DNA of 64,000 bases from SKVR01 sp046291875 (GCA_046291875.1 JBKBSF010000019.1:1-64000); one strand, 5' to 3'. Shown: positions 1 to 8,870, counted from the stretch's first letter. Notes: generated by a model not told the origin, from the letters alone. Translations and numbers: made by a program.

Positions 1-131
<131 letters not shown>

Positions 132-253
132 TAGAAAATTTAATACTGTTAATCTTGTCCAGATTTACCTGACCCATTCATTTGTTGTGTTCTCGACATT
201 TACTCGTAAAGTAACTGCCGGGTACTCGCTTGCTTGTTTGTCTTTATCAATCT

Positions 254-264
254 TGTCAAAGAAC
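254..264 (-). promoter_or_regulatory. boxA-like antitermination element of rRNA leader
   Basis: The minus strand reads GTTCTTTGACA followed by AGATTGATAAAGACA. This closely resembles the E. coli rrn leader boxA (TGCTCTTTAACA plus a downstream ATC/AGACA element), the site bound by NusB/NusE for rRNA antitermination. It lies about 125 bases upstream of the mature 16S end and downstream of both promoters, where a boxA belongs. Assignment is by similarity only. Confidence 0.55.
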
Positions 265-323
265 TTGTGTCCTTATGTATTTTTTCCGCATCCGATGATG
301 GGGTATCTTTTCATTTGGGACTG

Positions 324-353
324 CAAAGGTAAAAACTATTTTGTTGCGAACAA
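324..353 (-). promoter_or_regulatory. rRNA promoter, proximal
   Basis: Minus-strand TTG (353-351), a 19-base spacer, then TACCTTTG (331-324) matches the Bacteroidetes consensus TTTG-N19-TAnnTTTG. Transcription would start a few bases downstream, giving a leader of nearly 200 nt before 16S. Confidence 0.8.
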
Positions 354-421
354 GAAAAAAAATCATCTTTTTTCAAGTTTTTGTGCACCATTTTAAAGAT
401 CGTTTTTTCCGTTGCGGGTTG

Positions 422-450
422 CAAAAGTAATCAAAATTTCATTTTTCAAA
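422..450 (-). promoter_or_regulatory. rRNA promoter, distal
   Basis: Minus-strand TTTG (450-447), a 17-base spacer, then TACTTTTG (429-422) fits the Bacteroidetes promoter consensus. It lies about 100 bases upstream of the proximal promoter; tandem promoters are usual for rRNA operons. Confidence 0.75.
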
Positions 451-556
451 CCAAAAAAATAGCGAAAATGAAAAATAAATCAACATCGAAAATCATATGC
501 CTGAAAATAAGAAGCTTACATCATTGCTTTTTCTTCCAAAGTACACAGACAACAGG

Positions 557-582
557 CATCTCCCTGAAGACATAGGGAGATG
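557..582. other. 9-bp perfect hairpin between rRNA leader and small ORF
   Basis: CATCTCCCT and AGGGAGATG pair perfectly around an 8-base loop. No T-run follows on either strand, so it is not a clear intrinsic terminator. The 12-mer CAGGCATCTCCC overlapping its left arm recurs at 873-884. Function unknown. Confidence 0.5.
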
Positions 583-624
583 ATAGCCGGCAACCCAAGC
601 AGTACAGGCTCTGTTAATATAATA

Positions 625-831
625 CTATCGGATAAAATTGATACAGGTTACACTACCCTTTATAGCACCCAAACTGGCAACGAAAAGAAAGACGCAAGCT
701 CCAATTGCAATAGCACCAACGCCAGGTTCAGTTAAACGGAATCTATAATATAACGAAAAGTTCCCGTAATTCCAAAAAAAATTTAGGTATCTAACTTCCG
801 AAATAGAATTTTGTGTTAATTTTGGAGACAT
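625..831 (-). CDS. doubtful small ORF with one possible membrane segment
   Basis: The 68-codon ORF has no family I recognise. Its C-terminal half holds one hydrophobic stretch (about residues 38-58, rich in G, A, I, V, F) that could be a membrane helix; the N-terminal half is aromatic and polar. It sits alone between the rRNA leader and cydA, with no promoter match or ribosome site supporting its start. It may be a chance reading frame in AT-rich DNA. Confidence 0.2.
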   Translation of the reverse strand: MSPKLTQNSISEVRYLNFFWNYGNFSLYYRFRLTEPGVGAIAIGACVFLFVASLGAIKGSVTCINFIR

Positions 832-955
832 ATATTAATAGGAAATGAGGCTGCATCAGCACTGCTCCCTTGCAGGCATCTCCCACCAATTAAGCTAAAG
901 CGTTCTTTGCATACCCAAATGATTTATTAATCTATCAAATAAAAAGCGAAAGCCT

Positions 956-2317
956 ATGGAAGTATTAGAGATTGCCAGGTGGCAGTTTGGGATAACAACT
1001 GTATACCACTTCTTCTTCAGCCCCCTAACGATGGGCTTGGCGGCACTCACCGCAATTCTTCAAACCTTTTACTATCGCACAAACGATGAGCATTACAAGC
1101 TTCTCACCAAATTTTTTGGCAAGTTGTTTATCATCATTTTTGCTTTGGGGGTAGTTACGGGTATCGTACTGGAATTTCAGTTCGGGATGGCCTGGTCGAA
1201 CTATTCACGGTTCGTGGGAGACATCTTTGGCATTCCTCTGGCCATTGAGGCATTGCTGGCATTTTTCCTGGAGTCTACCTTTATTGCTGTTTGGCTGTTT
1301 GGATGGAACCGTTTGCCCAAAGGCATTCACCTGCTGAGCATCTGGCTTGTAGCCATCGGCTCCAGCCTGTCGGCCCTATGGATCATCATCGCAAATGCCT
1401 GGATGCAGGTACCTGTGGGATATGTTCTTAATGGTGGACGTGCTGAGCTGAGCGACTTTGTAGCAGTAATGCTGAATGAGCAAATGCTGGTAATGGCCCA
1501 ACACACCATTATTGCTGCCTTCGTTACAGGAGGGCTGTTTATGCTTGGCATCAGTGCATGGCAGATATTGCGCAAAAACCAAGTAGAGATTTTCGCCAAG
1601 TCAGCAAAGATTGCGCTGGTTTTCACAGCGGTTTCTGCTCTACTGGTAGCCACTACCGGCCACAAGCATGCGCAGCATACCGTGAAACATCAGCCCATGA
1701 AAATGGCAGCCATGGAAGGACTCTGGGAGTCGGAAGAACCGGCAAGCTTTTCGCTGTTTGCCATCATTGACCAGGAAAATCAAACCACCCGCCGCGACCT
1801 CAAGCTACCTTATATGTTGTCGGTTTTGGCTTACAACAACGTTACCTCTGAGGTAAAAGGGATGAAAGAGCTACAGCAGCAGTACGAGGAGGCCTACGGA
1901 CCGGGCAACTACATTCCACCTGTTGCAGTGGTTTACTGGAGTTTCCGTTTAATGGTGGGGCTTGGCATGCTGTTTATCCTGATGGCCATAGTGGGCCTTG
2001 TACAATGGTGGCGCAAGAAGCTTGAAACCAGCACATTTTATCTCAAGGCAGCAACCATTGTAATGTTTCTGCCCCTGTTAGCCAATTCACTGGGATGGAT
2101 TGTGGCTGAAATGGGCCGCCAACCCTGGGTGGTGTATGGGCTTATGCTTACCCGCGATGGGGTTTCGCCCAACGTTAGTGCAGGCTCTATGCTTCTTACC
2201 ACGGTTGTTTTTACCCTGATCTATGGCATCCTGGCAGCTGTAGCAGTATACCTGATACACCGATATGCAAAACCAGGCGTACCCGAGGACAGCGAAAAAA
2301 TGACACATGCCTATTAA
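956..2317 (+). CDS. cydA: cytochrome bd ubiquinol oxidase subunit I
   Basis: CydA carries the haems (b558, b595, d) of cytochrome bd, which oxidises quinol and reduces O2 to water at the cytoplasmic membrane with high O2 affinity. The 453-residue protein starts MEVLEIARWQFG. Visible key residues are His18 and Glu98/Glu106 (high-spin haem region), His183 in AQHTII and Met333 in FRLMVG (b558 ligands), and the quinol-loop residues Lys249 and Glu254 in KMAAMEGLWE. GRQPW is at about 388-391. The quinol loop is short, as in most non-proteobacterial CydA. cydB follows 31 bases later and the cydDC exporter after that, forming a complete oxidase locus. It suggests a microaerobic or O2-scavenging lifestyle. 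Confidence 0.97.
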   Translation: MEVLEIARWQFGITTVYHFFFSPLTMGLAALTAILQTFYYRTNDEHYKLLTKFFGKLFIIIFALGVVTGIVLEFQFGMAWSNYSRFVGDIFGIPLAIEALLAFFLESTFIAVWLFGWNRLPKGIHLLSIWLVAIGSSLSALWIIIANAWMQVPVGYVLNGGRAELSDFVAVMLNEQMLVMAQHTIIAAFVTGGLFMLGISAWQILRKNQVEIFAKSAKIALVFTAVSALLVATTGHKHAQHTVKHQPMKMAAMEGLWESEEPASFSLFAIIDQENQTTRRDLKLPYMLSVLAYNNVTSEVKGMKELQQQYEEAYGPGNYIPPVAVVYWSFRLMVGLGMLFILMAIVGLVQWWRKKLETSTFYLKAATIVMFLPLLANSLGWIVAEMGRQPWVVYGLMLTRDGVSPNVSAGSMLLTTVVFTLIYGILAAVAVYLIHRYAKPGVPEDSEKMTHAY

Positions 2318-2348
2318 GACTATTTCAAAACATTAAAAAAAACAGGAT

Positions 2349-3362
2349 ATGGATTTTCAAGTAATTTGGTTCATTTTGATAGCTATCCTTTTCATTGGCT
2401 ATTTTATACTGGAAGGTTTTGATTTCGGTGTAGGCATTCTGATGCCCTTTGTGAGCGAAGACGATACAGACCGCAGGGTTGTGATTAACACCATAGGACC
2501 CTTCTGGGACGCCAACGAAGTGTGGCTTATAACGGCAGGCGGAGCAATGTTTGCAGCCTTTCCGCATTGGTATGCTACCTTGTTCAGCGGGTTTTACATC
2601 CCCTTGTTCCTTATGGTTATTGCCCTCATTTTGCGTGCTGCAGGATTTGAATTTCGCAGCAAGATGAAACAAACCTGGTGGAGAAAGACCTTCGATCAGT
2701 TTATCTTCTGGGGAAGTCTTATCCCTGCCCTTTTGTGGGGAGTAGCCTTTACCAATATAGTTCAAGGTCTTCCCATTGGAGCCGATATGAATTTTACAGG
2801 AAACCTTTTGCACATACTCAATCCGTATGCTCTGCTGGGAGGTCTGGTAGTAGTACTGATTTTTGTTTTGCATGGTGCTCTGTTTCTGAGCCTGAGAACC
2901 ACAGGAAGGGTAAAGGAGAAAGCTGAGGAGATCGCCCAGTTTCTGTGGATACCCATTGCAGTAATAACCGGATTGTTTGCCATTCTGGGATACTGGAATA
3001 CGGTACTTTTCGAAGGGCTGGGACTGATACCAGGCAGTTTCCCTTTGCTGGCCATTCTAAGCTTTATAGCATGTTTTGTTTTCATGAAGCTCAAGATGCA
3101 GGGCTATGCCTTTGGATTTATTGCATTGACCATTTTAATGGGTACAGCAGTTGTTTTTTATGGTCTTTTCCCCAATGTAATGCCTTCTTCGCTTGATGCA
3201 GCCTACAATCTTACCATCTACAATGCATCTTCCAGTGAAATGACCCTTAAGATCATGACCATTGTAGCCTTGTTCTTTGTTCCCATTGTATTGGCTTACC
3301 AGGGCTGGAGTTATTATGTATTCAGCCAGCGCATTGGTCGTGATGCCATTCCAAAGGAATAA
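2349..3362 (+). CDS. cydB: cytochrome bd ubiquinol oxidase subunit II
   Basis: CydB is the structural partner of CydA in cytochrome bd and stabilises its haems in the membrane. The 337-residue protein has the family N-terminus with GYFILEGFDFGVG and FWDANEVWLITAGGAMFAAFP, and about eight to nine hydrophobic segments. The length is normal for the short (Gram-positive/Bacteroidetes) CydB. It lies 31 bases after cydA, presumably co-transcribed. The next gene, cydD, is separated by a repeat with hairpins, which may uncouple its expression from cydAB. Confidence 0.97.
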   Translation: MDFQVIWFILIAILFIGYFILEGFDFGVGILMPFVSEDDTDRRVVINTIGPFWDANEVWLITAGGAMFAAFPHWYATLFSGFYIPLFLMVIALILRAAGFEFRSKMKQTWWRKTFDQFIFWGSLIPALLWGVAFTNIVQGLPIGADMNFTGNLLHILNPYALLGGLVVVLIFVLHGALFLSLRTTGRVKEKAEEIAQFLWIPIAVITGLFAILGYWNTVLFEGLGLIPGSFPLLAILSFIACFVFMKLKMQGYAFGFIALTILMGTAVVFYGLFPNVMPSSLDAAYNLTIYNASSSEMTLKIMTIVALFFVPIVLAYQGWSYYVFSQRIGRDAIPKE

Positions 3363-3395
3363 ACTACCTTTGATATTGGTGAAAAAACAACAAAA

Positions 3396-3491
3396 GAAAC
3401 TTGCATGAGCACTACGGCTCACAAAAAAATATGAAAAGCTTGTTCATGCAAGTTCCATTTGACCAATGAATTAACAAATTATTTTCGAATG
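3396..3491 (+). repeat. interspersed hairpin repeat, copy 1, ending at cydD start codon
   Basis: The sequence begins GAAACTTGCATGAGCACT and is repeated at 14164-14297. It contains an 11-bp perfect inverted repeat (AACTTGCATGA at 3398-3408, TCATGCAAGTT at 3444-3454) enclosing a small TGAGC/GCTCA stem-loop. After the hairpin comes a block of about 27 bases (ATGAATTAAC.AATTATT.TCGAATGA) shared almost exactly with copy 2. In both copies the final ATG is the start codon of the next gene. It looks like a genome-dispersed palindromic (REP/MITE-like) unit; no transposase is nearby. Confidence 0.85.
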
Positions 3492-5261
3492 AATACCCCA
3501 GGTACCATGCACACCCATCGCAGGTTGTTTGCCCTTGCGAGCGGTGTGCATGGCTTTTTTCCGGGCATAGCCATAATCAGCCTGCTGATAGCTGCTGTAG
3601 TAATAGCCCAGATGTATCTGTTGAGTTTTATTATTTCTGACGTGTTCTTGCATGCTGAGGTAAGCAATCCCCTTCATTTATATTTCCTTGGTGCATGCAT
3701 TGCAGCCAGAAGCGTTCTGTTATGGATCAGAGAAAGGTATGCACAGCAAACAGCGGTATCCATCAAGTCGGATCTGCGAAAAAACCTATTCTCGCATCTG
3801 ATAAAGCTTGGCCCGGCCTACACCCGTACCGGAAAAACCGGAGAAGTGATCGCCACTTTGATGGAGGCCGTGGAAAAACTGGATGACTATTTTACAAGGT
3901 ACATACCCTCTGTAATTCATATCGCTATTCTGCCCATTACCATCATCCTCTTTACATTTTCCATTGACTGGCCCAGCGGACTGATCATGCTCATTACCGC
4001 TCCGTTGATACTATTCTTTATGTGGTTAATAGGCACCTATGCAAAAAAACTTACCGAGGAGCAATGGGGGCAAATGAGCCGCCTGTCGTCGCATTTTCTG
4101 GATGTGCTGCAGGGATTGAAAACGCTGAAGATATTTGGGATGAATGAGCGGGAAGCAGATAATGTATACAAAAGCAGTGATGATTTCAGGATCATTACCC
4201 TGCGGGTGCTGAAGGTAGCCTTCCTTTCGGGGATGGTGCTGGAGCTTGCTGCCAGTATCAGCATTGCTTTGGTGGCTGTGCAGGTAGGGATCAGACTTAT
4301 TGAAGGGATGATGGTTTTCCAGCCTGGTCTGTTTGTCTTGCTTCTGGCTCCCGAGTTTTATCTGCCCTTCCGCACACTGGGGTCGCACCATCATGCAGGC
4401 ATGGAGGGGAGTGCTGCAGCACAAAAGATATTTGAGGGTTTGGATACAGAATTGAAGAGTTCTGATAAGAAAGCCCATCACAGAGTATCCTCAATACTAT
4501 CTCCGGAAGCCTCTTCAAGCGCGGCTAAAGGGCTTTCTGTGGAATTCAGGGAGGTATTCTTTACCTATCCCGATGCCCATTTGCCGGTACTGCAGAACAT
4601 TAACTGCAAGCTGGAGCCCGGCACACTTACTGCGGTGGTGGGCCCTACCGGCTCCGGAAAATCGACATTTGCCCGCTTGTTGCTGGGATTTCTGCTCCCC
4701 GATTCCGGCACAATCTGCGCCAATGGCATTTCTATTCTGGACATGGAGAGAGACTTGTGGCAGAAAAATATTGCCTACGTTTCGCAGCATTCTCACTTTT
4801 TCAATGGCACCATCCTGGAAAATCTTCTTTTGGCCAGACCTGACGCAAAGCAGGATGAAGCGGAGTTGGCGGCACAAAAATCCGGGGCTCACCAGTTCAT
4901 TGTGCAACTCCCCAAAGGATACCACACCCTCCTTACCGATAATGCTTCGCGACTGAGTGGCGGTGAAAAACAAAGACTGGCCATTGCCAGGGCCTTGCTC
5001 AAGGATGCTCCTCTGCTTATCCTGGATGAACCCACTTCAAGCCTCGATCCCGAAAGTGAGCAACGGGTTGCCGATGCCACCGCATCAATTACACAAAACC
5101 GCAGCACACTGGTGATTGCCCATCGGCTAAGGACTGTGAAGAATGCCAATAACATTCTGGTTTTCAACAACGACACCATTGCCGAAACAGGACACCACCA
5201 GGAGCTGCTCAACAAAAATGGAATGTATGCCAGCTACCTGGCCACATTGGGTATAAACTAA
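3489..5261 (+). CDS. cydD: ABC exporter for cytochrome bd assembly, CydD subunit
   Basis: CydDC is a heterodimeric membrane ABC exporter of glutathione/cysteine (haem has also been proposed) needed for cytochrome bd assembly. This half has six N-terminal membrane segments and a C-terminal ATPase with Walker A GPTGSGKST, signature LSGGEKQRLAIARAL, Walker B LLILDEPTSSLD and the switch His in IAHRL. Frame is open upstream to a TTG at 3459, but the ATG at 3489 is preferred: it sits at the end of a repeat at exactly the same place as the mrpE start in the second copy, and gives a 590-residue protein of family length. cydC follows 13 bases later. Confidence 0.93.
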   Translation: MNTPGTMHTHRRLFALASGVHGFFPGIAIISLLIAAVVIAQMYLLSFIISDVFLHAEVSNPLHLYFLGACIAARSVLLWIRERYAQQTAVSIKSDLRKNLFSHLIKLGPAYTRTGKTGEVIATLMEAVEKLDDYFTRYIPSVIHIAILPITIILFTFSIDWPSGLIMLITAPLILFFMWLIGTYAKKLTEEQWGQMSRLSSHFLDVLQGLKTLKIFGMNEREADNVYKSSDDFRIITLRVLKVAFLSGMVLELAASISIALVAVQVGIRLIEGMMVFQPGLFVLLLAPEFYLPFRTLGSHHHAGMEGSAAAQKIFEGLDTELKSSDKKAHHRVSSILSPEASSSAAKGLSVEFREVFFTYPDAHLPVLQNINCKLEPGTLTAVVGPTGSGKSTFARLLLGFLLPDSGTICANGISILDMERDLWQKNIAYVSQHSHFFNGTILENLLLARPDAKQDEAELAAQKSGAHQFIVQLPKGYHTLLTDNASRLSGGEKQRLAIARALLKDAPLLILDEPTSSLDPESEQRVADATASITQNRSTLVIAHRLRTVKNANNILVFNNDTIAETGHHQELLNKNGMYASYLATLGIN

Positions 5262-5274
5262 AAAGAGGCGAGCT

Positions 5275-6990
5275 ATGCTGAAGGTAATAGGATATATTCG
5301 GGATCATAAAGCAGCTTTTGCAGGAGCTGTAATACTGGCCATCGGAACTATCGTGGCGGGAATTGGATTGATGAGCACTTCGGGTTACCTCATTTCAAGG
5401 GCAGCCCAACGCCCTATGATTGTAGACTTGTTTATGGTAACAGCGGGGGTACGTTTTTTTGGTATTTCAAGAGCTGTGGTAAGGTATTTCGAGAGGGTGG
5501 TATCCCACGATCTTACCTTCAAGATCCTGCTTTCCATGCGCATCAACCTCTACAAACAGATCGACTCATTCTCTCAGAAATGGCTGATGACCCGCCGCCC
5601 GGGCGACCTGCTGGCAGGTGTAACCTCAGATATTGAAACCCTGCAGAATGTATACCTTAGAATTGTATCTCCCTTTGCAGTGGCTTCTGCTATCGGTTTA
5701 CTTACTTTCTGGGGGTTAACATTCTTCAGCATGACCCTTGCATGGGTTACACTTTTGTTCTTTTTCCTGAATGGGGTGGTCGCCCCCTTTATCGTTTCGC
5801 GCCTTGTAAAAGGAAGGGGTAAAGCGGAAGTGCAAACCCGAAGCAGGCTAAAAGTATTCCTTGTGGACCGTTTGCAGGGCATGCAGGAGCTACCCTGGAT
5901 GGGGCAGCAAGAAAATTCGCTGGACAGCTTCAACGACATGCAAACCCAGCTCGACCATATCCAGCGAAAAAATGCAGGCATCTCAGGACTGGCAGAAAGC
6001 CTTAACAATTTGCTTTCGCACCTTGCCATGTTTACCGTATTGGCATTAGCCATTCCGCTGGTCATCAATGGCCAAATCGGGGGTGTAGTGCTGGCTGCAC
6101 TTACCCTGGGCGTTTTGAGCAGTTTTGAAGCACTCCAGGGGTTGGCAAATGCTTTGATCCAATACGAAAACTCCCAGGAGGCGGCCCATAGACTTTTTTC
6201 CATTGCTGAAGAGCAACCCGCTGCGCCAGCATCTCACATCAATCACAGGAAATTAAAGAGCAATCCGGAGTCCATATCCTTTGAAGATGTATCGTTTTCG
6301 TATGATGGGGAAAACCCCACACTTAAGGACATTTCGTTTGCGCTGCCTGAGGGCTCCTGCACTGCCATAGTAGGGCCCACCGGAAGCGGGAAGAGCACTT
6401 TGATCAATCTGCTGTTACGTTTCTGGCCTCCCCACACAGGTAGTATCAAGGCAGGCAAGCTTGACATAAGTGAGATTGACACAACCCACTACAGATCTTT
6501 GTTCGGAGTGGTATCTCAGGACAACTGGATATTTAACCGATCGCTGCGCGAGAACCTGAAGCTGGCCAAACCCGATGCTAGCGATGAGGAGCTGAAAGAG
6601 AGTCTTCGGCAGGTAGGGCTGGAGCACTTTGCAAACGACCTGAACCTTGAACCCGGCACGCAGGGAATGCGCCTGTCGGGAGGAGAAAGGCAATTGCTGG
6701 CACTTGCGCGGGCATGGCTTACCCACAGCAATTTTTGGATATTTGATGAAGCAACTGCCCACCTTGATGCCAGTACCGAGCGAAAAATCCTGGATACTCT
6801 CTGGCAACTAAAAGGCAACCGTACCCTACTGATGGTAACCCACCGCCTGGTAGATATGGATAAAATGGACACTATACTGGTTGTGGATAAGGGACAAATT
6901 GTGGAACAGGGGACCCACCATGAGCTGCTTGCCTCAGATAACCTCTATTCTAAAATGTATGAGCTGCAAAACCAGGTAATCGGAGCTTAA
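5275..6990 (+). CDS. cydC: ABC exporter for cytochrome bd assembly, CydC subunit
   Basis: This is the second half of the CydDC heterodimer. The 571-residue protein has the CydC-type N-terminus (GLMSTSGYLISRAAQRP, then RFFGISRAVVRYFERVVSHD), six membrane segments and an ATPase with Walker A GPTGSGKST, signature LSGGERQLLALARA, Walker B FWIFDEATAHLD and switch MVTHRL. SGYLISRAA and RYFER are features of CydC rather than of general lipid exporters. It is 13 bases behind cydD and ends the cyd locus. Confidence 0.94.
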   Translation: MLKVIGYIRDHKAAFAGAVILAIGTIVAGIGLMSTSGYLISRAAQRPMIVDLFMVTAGVRFFGISRAVVRYFERVVSHDLTFKILLSMRINLYKQIDSFSQKWLMTRRPGDLLAGVTSDIETLQNVYLRIVSPFAVASAIGLLTFWGLTFFSMTLAWVTLLFFFLNGVVAPFIVSRLVKGRGKAEVQTRSRLKVFLVDRLQGMQELPWMGQQENSLDSFNDMQTQLDHIQRKNAGISGLAESLNNLLSHLAMFTVLALAIPLVINGQIGGVVLAALTLGVLSSFEALQGLANALIQYENSQEAAHRLFSIAEEQPAAPASHINHRKLKSNPESISFEDVSFSYDGENPTLKDISFALPEGSCTAIVGPTGSGKSTLINLLLRFWPPHTGSIKAGKLDISEIDTTHYRSLFGVVSQDNWIFNRSLRENLKLAKPDASDEELKESLRQVGLEHFANDLNLEPGTQGMRLSGGERQLLALARAWLTHSNFWIFDEATAHLDASTERKILDTLWQLKGNRTLLMVTHRLVDMDKMDTILVVDKGQIVEQGTHHELLASDNLYSKMYELQNQVIGA

Positions 6991-7312
6991 TAAATCAGCC
7001 ATCTCTTTTCTTTGCCTTCAGAAAAGAATATTGCAGAATATCAGGATGCTAACATGCAACACAACTGTTGCTGACACAGCAAAAGCAATGACCAAACATC
7101 GGATTTCTATCGATTAAATTATATCTTTGAACATTTTTTTTGAGCAGTTGTTGGTTGCAGTGCCCAGCATATTGCTTTGGAGTATGCCGGAAACATTACA
7201 CTTTGCAACCCGGTATTGGTTGCCGGAAACTGTTGATTGGATATTATGCTGAAAACTTAAACAATCGCTTTGCTGGTGGATTTTGAACCTATTATTAATA
7301 AAACTAAATCAC
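6991..7312 (+). promoter_or_regulatory. intergenic region before the Mrp cluster, with probable promoter
   Basis: About 320 bases hold no gene. TATCTTTG at 7122-7129 matches the Bacteroidetes -7 box TAnnTTTG, but no clear TTTG lies 17-21 bases upstream, so the promoter is only half supported. An AT-rich hairpin at 7004-7027 (TCTTTTCT/AGAAAAGA) just after cydC could end the cyd transcript weakly. Confidence 0.45.
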
Positions 7313-7582
7313 ATGGACGTATTCTTTATCGTTGTGAGTGTTTTCCTTTTGCTCAATATTGCCCTGGGGCTTTTACGAGTATTCCGCGGACCCACTGTAG
7401 CGGACCGTTTGCTGACCACCCAGTTGTTTGGCACAACGGGGATGGCTATATTACTGGTCCTTGCGGGATTATTGAATGAGCTGACGTTGCTCAACGTTGC
7501 CATTACCTTTAACGTTCTGGCGGTTCTTTTGGTAATTTGCCTGTTTCAGGTTTGGAGAAACAAGAAGGGAGAGACTCCATGA
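7313..7582 (+). CDS. mrpF: Mrp-type cation/proton antiporter subunit F
   Basis: MrpF is a small three-helix membrane subunit of the multi-subunit Na+(K+)/H+ antiporter. The 89-residue protein shows the family pattern LGLLRVFRGPTVADRLL followed by two hydrophobic helices. The frame extends back to a TTG at 7283, but the ATG at 7313 gives the usual length and a membrane helix right at the N-terminus. It is the first gene of the Mrp cluster; its stop overlaps the mrpG start (ATGA at 7579-7582). Confidence 0.9.
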   Translation: MDVFFIVVSVFLLLNIALGLLRVFRGPTVADRLLTTQLFGTTGMAILLVLAGLLNELTLLNVAITFNVLAVLLVICLFQVWRNKKGETP

Positions 7583-7887
7583 CAATAAATGAACTGATCA
7601 CCATTATACTCTTGGTAGTGGGCTGTTTCTTTTTTCTGGCGGGAACACTGGGAGTACTTCGCTTCCCTGATTTGTATTCCCGTTTGCATGCCCTTACCAA
7701 AGCAGACAATCTGGGGCTGGGTTTTATTGCTGCCGGAATGGCGGTGCATTTTGGCTCACCCTGGATAGCGGTTAAGATTTTCTTTATCTGGTTCTTCACG
7801 CTGCTGGCCAGCTCCACTACGTGCTATCTGATCGCCCGTTTCCAGAGAGATCAAGACCAATCCAAGGACAGAAAGGAGGACGAATGA
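7579..7887 (+). CDS. mrpG: Mrp-type cation/proton antiporter subunit G
   Basis: MrpG is a small subunit with three membrane helices. The 102-residue protein contains the family block GTLGVLRFPDLYSRLHALTKADNLG. The start at 7579 is chosen because it forms an ATGA overlap with mrpF; an upstream ATG at 7537 lies inside mrpF. The C-terminus is charged and cytoplasmic. Its stop again overlaps the next start (ATGA at 7884-7887), so mrpF, mrpG and the following gene are translationally coupled. Confidence 0.92.
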   Translation: MTINELITIILLVVGCFFFLAGTLGVLRFPDLYSRLHALTKADNLGLGFIAAGMAVHFGSPWIAVKIFFIWFFTLLASSTTCYLIARFQRDQDQSKDRKEDE

Positions 7888-8870
7888 GTATTTTGATTGA
7901 CATTATCCTGGCAATCCTTGCCATTTACCTGGCCTTTCAGTGTTTGCTTACTTCCAGGCTTACACAATCCGTTTTTCTTTTCTTTGCATTCGGGTTGGCT
8001 CTGGCCCTGGCATGGGTGCGGCTGGGGGCTGTGGATGTGGCCATAACTGAAGCGGCTATTGCAGCTGGTTTTCTGGGAGTTTTGTTTCTTGATGCCTTAA
8101 GAGACTTCTCTCTCAGGCTTTCCCGCAAATGGGATAACCTTGAGGTGGTTCACCATTCTCTGGCAACACAGAATCCCAAATCTCTATTCCTGCCCAGGCT
8201 GGCCCTTGTATTGGGCTTGGGTCTCTTCCTGCTCATTGCCATGGAAGCGGTCTGGGAGACACCACAGGGCGGAGGGCTTACCGCTGCCACGCAGGCGATG
8301 CTCCCCCAATCGGGGGTTGAACACCCTGTAACTGCAGTATTGCTCAATTTCCGCGCTTATGACACCTGGCTGGAAATCGGGGTTATTCTCATGGGGCTTC
8401 TGGCCATCTTTGCAGCAGGCGGAATAAAGCTTTACCGCAAGCCCGGCGTGGTTTACGAAGATCCTTTGTTGAGGCAGGTGATTTTATTTTTCACCCCGGT
8501 TTTATTCCTTTTTGGAGCCTTCTTGTTGTACTTCGGAAAATCTGGACCCGGCGGAGCTTTTCAGGCTGCGGTGCTATGGGGAGCAATCGGAATACTTCTG
8601 CATCTGGGTGGCAAACCGGTCTTCGCCATGATACCCCGGTGGCTTACACAAGTCCTCCTCACCATGGGGCTGGGATTCTTTCTTGTACTGGGTTTTATTT
8701 TGATAGCAGCTGGAGACGCCTTTTTTGAATACCCTCCTGCCTACGCCGGCCTGTTGATATTAATGGTAGAAACACTGGCGGCTATAAGCATTGCTGCGGC
8801 CCTGACTGCCATCTATGTCAACCTCAACCAGATGCAGGAAGAACCCAACAAAACCGAAACTACTACCTGA
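7884..8870 (+). CDS. fused Mrp subunit: MbhD/MbhE-like plus MrpB domains
   Basis: The 328-residue membrane protein joins parts usually found in two proteins. Residues about 1-75 resemble MbhD/DUF4040, the part at the C-terminal end of canonical MrpA (AWVRLGAVDVAITEAAIAAG). The middle carries an MbhE-like element (NFRAYDTWLEIGVIL). Residues from about 195 on are MrpB/MnhB (ILFFTPVLFLFGAFLLYFGKSGPGGAFQAAVLW). Canonical MrpA instead fuses MbhD/MbhE to a large ND5-like subunit. Here the ND5-like parts are separate genes downstream. The start at 7884 overlaps the mrpG stop; an ATG at 7821 lies within mrpG. It probably bridges the antiporter subunits and the cation-handling half of the complex. Confidence 0.87.
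   Translation: MSILIDIILAILAIYLAFQCLLTSRLTQSVFLFFAFGLALALAWVRLGAVDVAITEAAIAAGFLGVLFLDALRDFSLRLSRKWDNLEVVHHSLATQNPKSLFLPRLALVLGLGLFLLIAMEAVWETPQGGGLTAATQAMLPQSGVEHPVTAVLLNFRAYDTWLEIGVILMGLLAIFAAGGIKLYRKPGVVYEDPLLRQVILFFTPVLFLFGAFLLYFGKSGPGGAFQAAVLWGAIGILLHLGGKPVFAMIPRWLTQVLLTMGLGFFLVLGFILIAAGDAFFEYPPAYAGLLILMVETLAAISIAAALTAIYVNLNQMQEEPNKTETTT

Larger units (their letters stand above)
132..624 (-). promoter_or_regulatory. rRNA operon leader and promoter region
   Basis: This stretch of almost 500 bases has no convincing gene. On the minus strand it holds two tandem Bacteroidetes promoters and a boxA-like element (listed separately), so it is read as the untranslated leader of the rRNA operon. 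Small ORFs in it are AT-rich and lack any recognisable product. Beyond about 450 the sequence is AT-rich with one perfect 9-bp hairpin at 557-582. Confidence 0.75.

Noticed and set aside
873..925. tRNA-like string on the minus strand (TTAGCTTAATTGGTGGGAGA, then CTGCAAGG)
   Set aside because: The D-arm and anticodon-loop resemblance is partial; no matching acceptor stem, T-arm (GGTTCGAATCC type) or CCA could be found at the right distances.
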